This document shows positions 59,890-64,000 of a DNA stretch of 64,000 nucleotides, in pieces. The stretch is taken from the NCBI RefSeq assembly GCF_019443505.1, contig NZ_CP080377.1, forward strand, positions 620,001 to 684,000, given 5' to 3'. The stretch is from Janthinobacterium sp. PAMC25594. GTDB taxonomy: Bacteria > Pseudomonadota > Gammaproteobacteria > Burkholderiales > Burkholderiaceae_D. Under the pieces are notes generated by a model, which was given only the letters and a program-made list of their open reading frames with translations, searched no databases and was not told the origin of the DNA. Every line of letters begins with the position of its first letter. The first letter of the stretch is position 1. A program made the translations under genes and the position numbers.

Positions 59890-61218
59890 ATGCAGGCAAA
59901 ACCAGGAGCGTCCCCCTTCATGCGCGACATACTGATTACCATCATCATCCTCGGTTCGCTGCCCTTCATCCTGAAGTCACCGGCCATCGGTGGCCTGATG
60001 TGGGTATGGGTCAGCGTGATGAATCCCCACACGCAGGCCTGGGGCTTTGCCACCCACTTGCCGTTCGCCTTCATCATCGCCATCGCCACCATGGTCAGCC
60101 TGTTCATGACGCGCGAGCCGAAAAACCTGCCGCTGACGCCCGTCAGCGTGCTGCTGCTGCTGTTCGTGGCGTGGATGAATATCACGGCCCCGTTCGCCCT
60201 GTTGCCCGAGTCGTCGTGGGTGCAGTGGAACAAGGTCATGAAGATCATGCTGATGAGCTTTGTGGTCATGATGGTGATACGCACGCGGCGCGACATCGTG
60301 CGCCTCGTGTGGGTGCTAGTGGGCTCGATCGGCTATTACGGCGTGAAGGGCGGCATCTTCACCATCCGCAGCGGCGGCACGGAGCGGGTCTGGGGACCGG
60401 AAGAAACATTTATTGGGGATAACAATGCGCTGGCCCTGGCCCTGATCATCACCATTCCCCTCATGTATTACCTGCAACAAAACACGGAAAAACATCGACG
60501 CTGGGTGCGCCATGGCTTGTCCGCGGCGATGCTGCTGTCGGCCCTGGCCGCGCTGGGCTCGTATTCGCGCGGCGCGCTGCTGGCGATTGCCGCCATGGGC
60601 CTGTTCATGTGGCTGAAAAGCGACCGCAAGCTGGTGCTGGGCGCGCTGCTCGGTGCGGTCGCGCCGCTGCTGCTGGCCTTCATGCCCGAACGCTGGGCCG
60701 AGCGCATGGATACCATCAACACCTACCAGGAGGATGAATCCGCCATGGGCCGCCTGAATGCCTGGCGCATGGCCTGGAACCTGGCGCGCGACCGTTTCCT
60801 GGGCGGCGGCTTCGACGTGTCCGACGCCGCCATCTTTGCCCGCTACGCGCCCAACCCCATGGATGTGCACGCGGCGCACAGCATCTACTTCCAGGTGTTG
60901 GGCGAACACGGCTTCGTCGGCCTGTTGATTTACCTGGCGCTGGGCATCGCCACCTGGCGCACGGCGGCCGTCATCATCCGCCGCACGCGGGGCCAGCCGG
61001 AATTGCGCTGGGCGCACGGCCTGGCCACCATGAGCCAGGCCAGCCTGATCGGCTTTGCCGTGGGCGGCGCCTTCCTCAGCCTGCTGTATTTCGACATGCC
61101 GTATTACCTGATGGCCGCCCTGATCGCCACGCGCATCATCGTCGAGCGGCAGGCGCCGGCCCCCACATGGCGCCAGGCCAGGGCCAAGGCCCGGGCCGCC
61201 GTCGCGGAGCAGCCATGA
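59890..61218 (+). CDS. O-glycosylation ligase, exosortase-A-associated type
   Basis: 442 residues (MQAKPG start) or 432 from the internal MRDIL at 59920, where the family usually begins. About ten membrane helices. MRDILITIIILGSLPFILKSP, the phrase MNPHTQAWGFA, YGVKGGIFTI and GDNNALALALIITIPLMYYL match the putative O-ligase of exosortase-A (PEP-CTERM) polysaccharide loci; GSYSRGALLAI and DVHAAHSIYFQVLGEHG belong to the Wzy/WaaL ligase region. It probably polymerises or attaches the exopolysaccharide. Confidence 0.88.
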   Translation: MQAKPGASPFMRDILITIIILGSLPFILKSPAIGGLMWVWVSVMNPHTQAWGFATHLPFAFIIAIATMVSLFMTREPKNLPLTPVSVLLLLFVAWMNITAPFALLPESSWVQWNKVMKIMLMSFVVMMVIRTRRDIVRLVWVLVGSIGYYGVKGGIFTIRSGGTERVWGPEETFIGDNNALALALIITIPLMYYLQQNTEKHRRWVRHGLSAAMLLSALAALGSYSRGALLAIAAMGLFMWLKSDRKLVLGALLGAVAPLLLAFMPERWAERMDTINTYQEDESAMGRLNAWRMAWNLARDRFLGGGFDVSDAAIFARYAPNPMDVHAAHSIYFQVLGEHGFVGLLIYLALGIATWRTAAVIIRRTRGQPELRWAHGLATMSQASLIGFAVGGAFLSLLYFDMPYYLMAALIATRIIVERQAPAPTWRQARAKARAAVAEQP

Positions 61219-62150
61219 GCGCCACCTTGTCGATTCTGATCTACCACCGCGTGCTGGCGCGGCCCGACCCGCTGTTTCCCGGCGAAGTCGATGCGGCCCT
61301 GTTCGAGCGCCAGCTGCGCCTTGTAAAACGTTTCTATGCGCCGCTGCCGCTGGCCGAGGCCGTGCAGCGGCTGCAGGATGGCAGCCTGCCGCCGCGCGCC
61401 GCCTGCATCACCTTCGACGACGGCTATGCGGACAATGCGCAAGTGGCACTGCCGCTGCTGCAGCGCCACGGCTTGCACGCCACGTTTTTTATCGCCACGG
61501 GCTACCTGGACGGCGGGCAAATGTGGAACGACACGGTGATCGAGGCCGTGCGTCAGGCGCCAGGTTCCGTACTCGACTTGCGCGAACTCGGGCTGGACCG
61601 CCTGCCCGTCGCCGATCTGGCGCAGCGGCAAGCGGCCATCGCCACCTTGCTGGGCCAGCTCAAGTACCTGCCGTTCGACCGGCGCCAGCAGCTGTCCATG
61701 CAGATCCGCCGCCAGGCGAGCGCCACGGCCGGAGCGCCAGCCATGCTGAGCACGGCGCAGCTGCGCCAATTACAGGCGGCAGGCATGGCGCTGGGCGCGC
61801 ACACGATGAGCCATCCGATCTTGTCCACCTTGCCGGAGCGGGAGGCGCGGCTGGACATCGCCAACGGCAAGCATCAGCTGGAAAATTTGATCCAGGCGCC
61901 CGTCACCGTGTTTGCGTATCCGAACGGCAAGGCCGGGCGCGATTACGGCGCATCCCACGTGGCGATGGTGCGCAGCCTGGGGTTCACGGCGGCCGTGGCG
62001 ACGGACTGGGGCGTGGCGCGCCCCGGCGCGGGGCTGGACTTGCTGCAGCTGCCCCGCTTTACGCCGTGGGATCGAGGACGGCTGGCGTTTCTGTGGCGCT
62101 TGCGGCAAAACCGTCGGCAAGCGCACCCAGCGCGCTCGGATGCTGGCTGA
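61215..62150 (+). CDS. NodB-type polysaccharide deacetylase
   Basis: 311 residues. The NodB motifs are ITFDDGYADN (catalytic Asp and metal Asp), HTMSHPILS (metal His pair) and FAYPNGK. No signal peptide is visible, as in deacetylases of exosortase-A loci. It overlaps the ligase gene by four bases (ATGA). Its last 92 bases lie opposite the end of the asparagine-synthetase-like gene. Confidence 0.88.
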   Translation: MSATLSILIYHRVLARPDPLFPGEVDAALFERQLRLVKRFYAPLPLAEAVQRLQDGSLPPRAACITFDDGYADNAQVALPLLQRHGLHATFFIATGYLDGGQMWNDTVIEAVRQAPGSVLDLRELGLDRLPVADLAQRQAAIATLLGQLKYLPFDRRQQLSMQIRRQASATAGAPAMLSTAQLRQLQAAGMALGAHTMSHPILSTLPEREARLDIANGKHQLENLIQAPVTVFAYPNGKAGRDYGASHVAMVRSLGFTAAVATDWGVARPGAGLDLLQLPRFTPWDRGRLAFLWRLRQNRRQAHPARSDAG

Positions 62151-63999
62151 GCCACTGTTCCAGCATCAGCAGCAGCCACACCATGGTGCCGTGGTAGGCA
62201 GGGTGCTCCGCCAGCAAGCGCCCTTGTAAATCGTCGATGAAGGCGGGCCGCACGATGCCGCGCCCGCGCAACTGCGTCAGGTTATCGAACGCAAACTCGC
62301 GCAGCGGCGCGTGGCTGTGCAGCCACTGGCCGAAGGGCAAGCCGAAACCGTGCTTTTTCTTGCGCACGATGGCCGGCGGCAGGATTTCCGCCAGTGCCCG
62401 CTTGAAGAAGGGCCGCAACTGCCTGCCGTCAAGCTTGTCGCGCGGCGCCAGGCGCGACGCGAACGCCACCATCGCGTCGTGCAGGAAGGGAAACGCCGCT
62501 TCCACGCCGGCCAGCTCGCACGCCTTGCGCACCTTGAACAAGTCGTTGTCGGCCAACGTAAAACGCATGTCCAGCGCCAGCAACTGATTGATCTGGCTCA
62601 AGCCCTGGCCCTGCCGCTCCCAATACGCGCCATTCACGCAGCCGGGCGCCATGCCCGGGTCGATGGTGTCGATAAAACCCGCTTCCAGCACCGTGCGATA
62701 ACCATGGCGCAGCAGCAAGTTGTAGCCATCGAGGCGGGCCGGCAGCGGCAGGCTCGCCTGCTCGATGTAGCGGCGCGCCTTGTCGCCCAAGCGCCACGAT
62801 TGACTTGTCCGCTCACGGAACAGCAGCGGCTCGATGATGGCCTGGCGCAGCATGACGGGCAAGCGTTCATATTGCGACAGCAAGGCCTGGTGCGCATAGC
62901 GCTCATTGCCGCCAAACAATTCGTCGCCGCCATCGCCGCCCAGCAAACGCGTCACGCCATCGTCGCGCGCCATCTGCGCGCAATAGTAGGCGGGAATGGC
63001 AGAGGCATTGCCGAAAGGCTGGTCGAAAACGGCCGCCATGGCGGGAATCGCGGCCAGCACGTCGTCTGGCGTCACGTAGCGCTCGTGGTGGATGCTGCCC
63101 GCGTGGCTGGCGGCCAGGCGCGCATACGCCATTTCGTCATAGCCGGGCGCGTCGAAGCCGATGGAGTACGTGCGCGCGGGGCGGCCCGTCACCTGCCCGA
63201 TGATGGCGGCCAGAGTGGAACTGTCGGTGCCGCCGCTGAGAAACGCGCCCGTGCTGGCGCTATCATTGCCCAGGCTGCTTTCCACGGCCTGGCGCAGCAG
63301 GCGCAGGAATTCCTGCTTGTTGCTGGCGAAGCTGCGCCGCGCACGCCCTGCTGCCGGCTCGTGGAAGGCCAGTTGCCAGTAGCTGCCCTTGCATTGCTTG
63401 CCGCCGCGCACATGCAGGTATTCGCCGGGCAGCAAGCGCTGCTGGCCCAGATAGGCCGTGGCCGGGCCGGGCACCATGTGGAAATACAAATAGTGATACA
63501 GCGCTTGCGGATCGAGCGCGCCCCGCACGGACGGATGGGCCAGCAAGGCATCCATCGATGAGGCAAAAAACAGGCCTTGCGCATTGCTCGCATAGCTGAG
63601 GGGGTGGATGCCGGCACGGTCCACGGCCAGCAGGGCCGAGCCAGAAAAGGCGTCGAGGATGGCTAAACAGAAAGGCCCCGACAGGCTGGCGCAGGCGGCC
63701 ACGCCCCGGCTCAGCCACAGGGATGCGAGGCGGGACGCCACGTCGTCGGCCGAGCCGTGGAGCACGGGCCGGCCCCAGATGGCCACTTGCAAGCCATCTT
63801 GCTGATATATATGGCGGCTGCCGTCGATGGCGGCCACGGCCACGCCGCCCACTTCGCTCAAGCTGGCGGCCAGGGGCGCGCCATCGAAACGCGACAGGGG
63901 CGCGGCCATGCCGGCCAGCGCGGTGGGCGCGGCGCCATCGGCCGTAGTGCCGCCCTGCGCTGCACCGCCCGCCGCCAGCCAACCGCACAGGCCGCTCAT
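62059..63999 (-). CDS. Asparagine-synthetase-like amidotransferase
   Basis: 646 residues from the ATG at the window's edge. The N-terminal glutaminase domain begins MSGLCGWLAAGG, so the usual nucleophile (Cys right after Met) is at position 5. The synthetase domain has the ATP loop AFLSGGTDSSTLAAI, LLGGDGGDELFGGNERY and RKKKHGFGLPFGQWL. Such proteins occur in exosortase-A polysaccharide loci (amidation of sugars is presumed). Upstream sequence outside the window could add residues. Confidence 0.85.
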   Translation of the reverse strand: MSGLCGWLAAGGAAQGGTTADGAAPTALAGMAAPLSRFDGAPLAASLSEVGGVAVAAIDGSRHIYQQDGLQVAIWGRPVLHGSADDVASRLASLWLSRGVAACASLSGPFCLAILDAFSGSALLAVDRAGIHPLSYASNAQGLFFASSMDALLAHPSVRGALDPQALYHYLYFHMVPGPATAYLGQQRLLPGEYLHVRGGKQCKGSYWQLAFHEPAAGRARRSFASNKQEFLRLLRQAVESSLGNDSASTGAFLSGGTDSSTLAAIIGQVTGRPARTYSIGFDAPGYDEMAYARLAASHAGSIHHERYVTPDDVLAAIPAMAAVFDQPFGNASAIPAYYCAQMARDDGVTRLLGGDGGDELFGGNERYAHQALLSQYERLPVMLRQAIIEPLLFRERTSQSWRLGDKARRYIEQASLPLPARLDGYNLLLRHGYRTVLEAGFIDTIDPGMAPGCVNGAYWERQGQGLSQINQLLALDMRFTLADNDLFKVRKACELAGVEAAFPFLHDAMVAFASRLAPRDKLDGRQLRPFFKRALAEILPPAIVRKKKHGFGLPFGQWLHSHAPLREFAFDNLTQLRGRGIVRPAFIDDLQGRLLAEHPAYHGTMVWLLLMLEQWLSQHPSALGALADGFAASATETPAVLDPTA

Positions 64000-64000
64000 A

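Noticed and set aside
62311..63561. A 416-residue open frame opposite the asparagine-synthetase-like gene
   Set aside because: The minus strand carries clear synthetase motifs; the plus frame shows shadow composition only.

Overview
The window looks like chromosome of a high-GC betaproteobacterium, most likely Oxalobacteraceae (Janthinobacterium/Massilia/Duganella type). This is inferred from the roughly 60-65% GC backbone with G/C-rich third codon positions, from the exosortase-A-associated exopolysaccharide genes at the right end, and from family content. No rRNA, tRNA or CRISPR array was seen. Two stretches are clearly poorer in GC and full of damaged genes (about 26.8-32.6 kb and 45.1-48.6 kb); these are accessory DNA.

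Layout. 0-3.8 kb: the end of a formylglycine-enzyme-like gene, then a minus-strand operon (c-type cytochrome, Tat-exported metallophosphoesterase, CuA-type cupredoxin) divergent from an ECF sigma/zinc anti-sigma pair. Both directions carry the same promoter pattern, CGGGAATA-N15-GAGTnnTA. 3.8-8.2 kb: a deleted alpha/beta hydrolase relic beside a perfect 39-nt hairpin, a CadA/ZntA-type P-type ATPase with its divergent CadR-type regulator, and an exported unknown protein. 8.2-15.3 kb: chemoreceptor plus periplasmic Cache protein, two coupled unknown genes, DUF4142, a MerR-SUKH operon divergent from an SDR, and an Nramp-like transporter. 15.4-24.8 kb: a five-heme cytochrome c fusion, LysR/amidase, a DUF2061 protein with a Fur-like box, DUF4386 protein, a LytS/LytR-type two-component system, and a SnoaL-like/TetR divergent pair with a perfect operator.

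24.8-32.6 kb: a lipoprotein GH18 chitinase, then a low-GC island with a PD-(D/E)xK nuclease-like protein of unknown system, a strong match to a XerC/XerD dif site at 29071-29098, two IS5-family elements, and a twice-frameshifted rolling-circle (HUH) replication gene. The last is what a filamentous phage integrated at dif would leave behind. 32.6-35 kb: an EF-hand protein before an OmpR-type two-component system.

35-42.5 kb: a sulfur/persulfide-type locus (sigma-54 activator, ETHE1-like dioxygenase, DUF2892, AhpD-like protein) with sigma-54 promoters and shared TGCCA-n-TGGCA sites on both sides of the activator. A PepSY / DUF2271 / PepSY-flavodoxin reductase / ApbE operon follows, predicted to move electrons across the inner membrane to a covalently flavinylated periplasmic protein.

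42.5-51 kb: a second P-type ATPase and a CDF transporter, several decayed genes in AT-richer DNA, MepB and TfoX-like genes and a D-lactate dehydrogenase. 51-64 kb: exopolysaccharide synthesis and decoration: two tandem SGNH-like proteins, an MBOAT acyltransferase, two glycosyltransferases (one a GT2-GT4 fusion), a flippase, then a divergent exosortase-A-type O-ligase and deacetylase. The deacetylase overlaps tail-to-tail with an asparagine-synthetase-like gene. The genes most worth checking are the dif island, the sigma-54 locus and the flavinylation operon.
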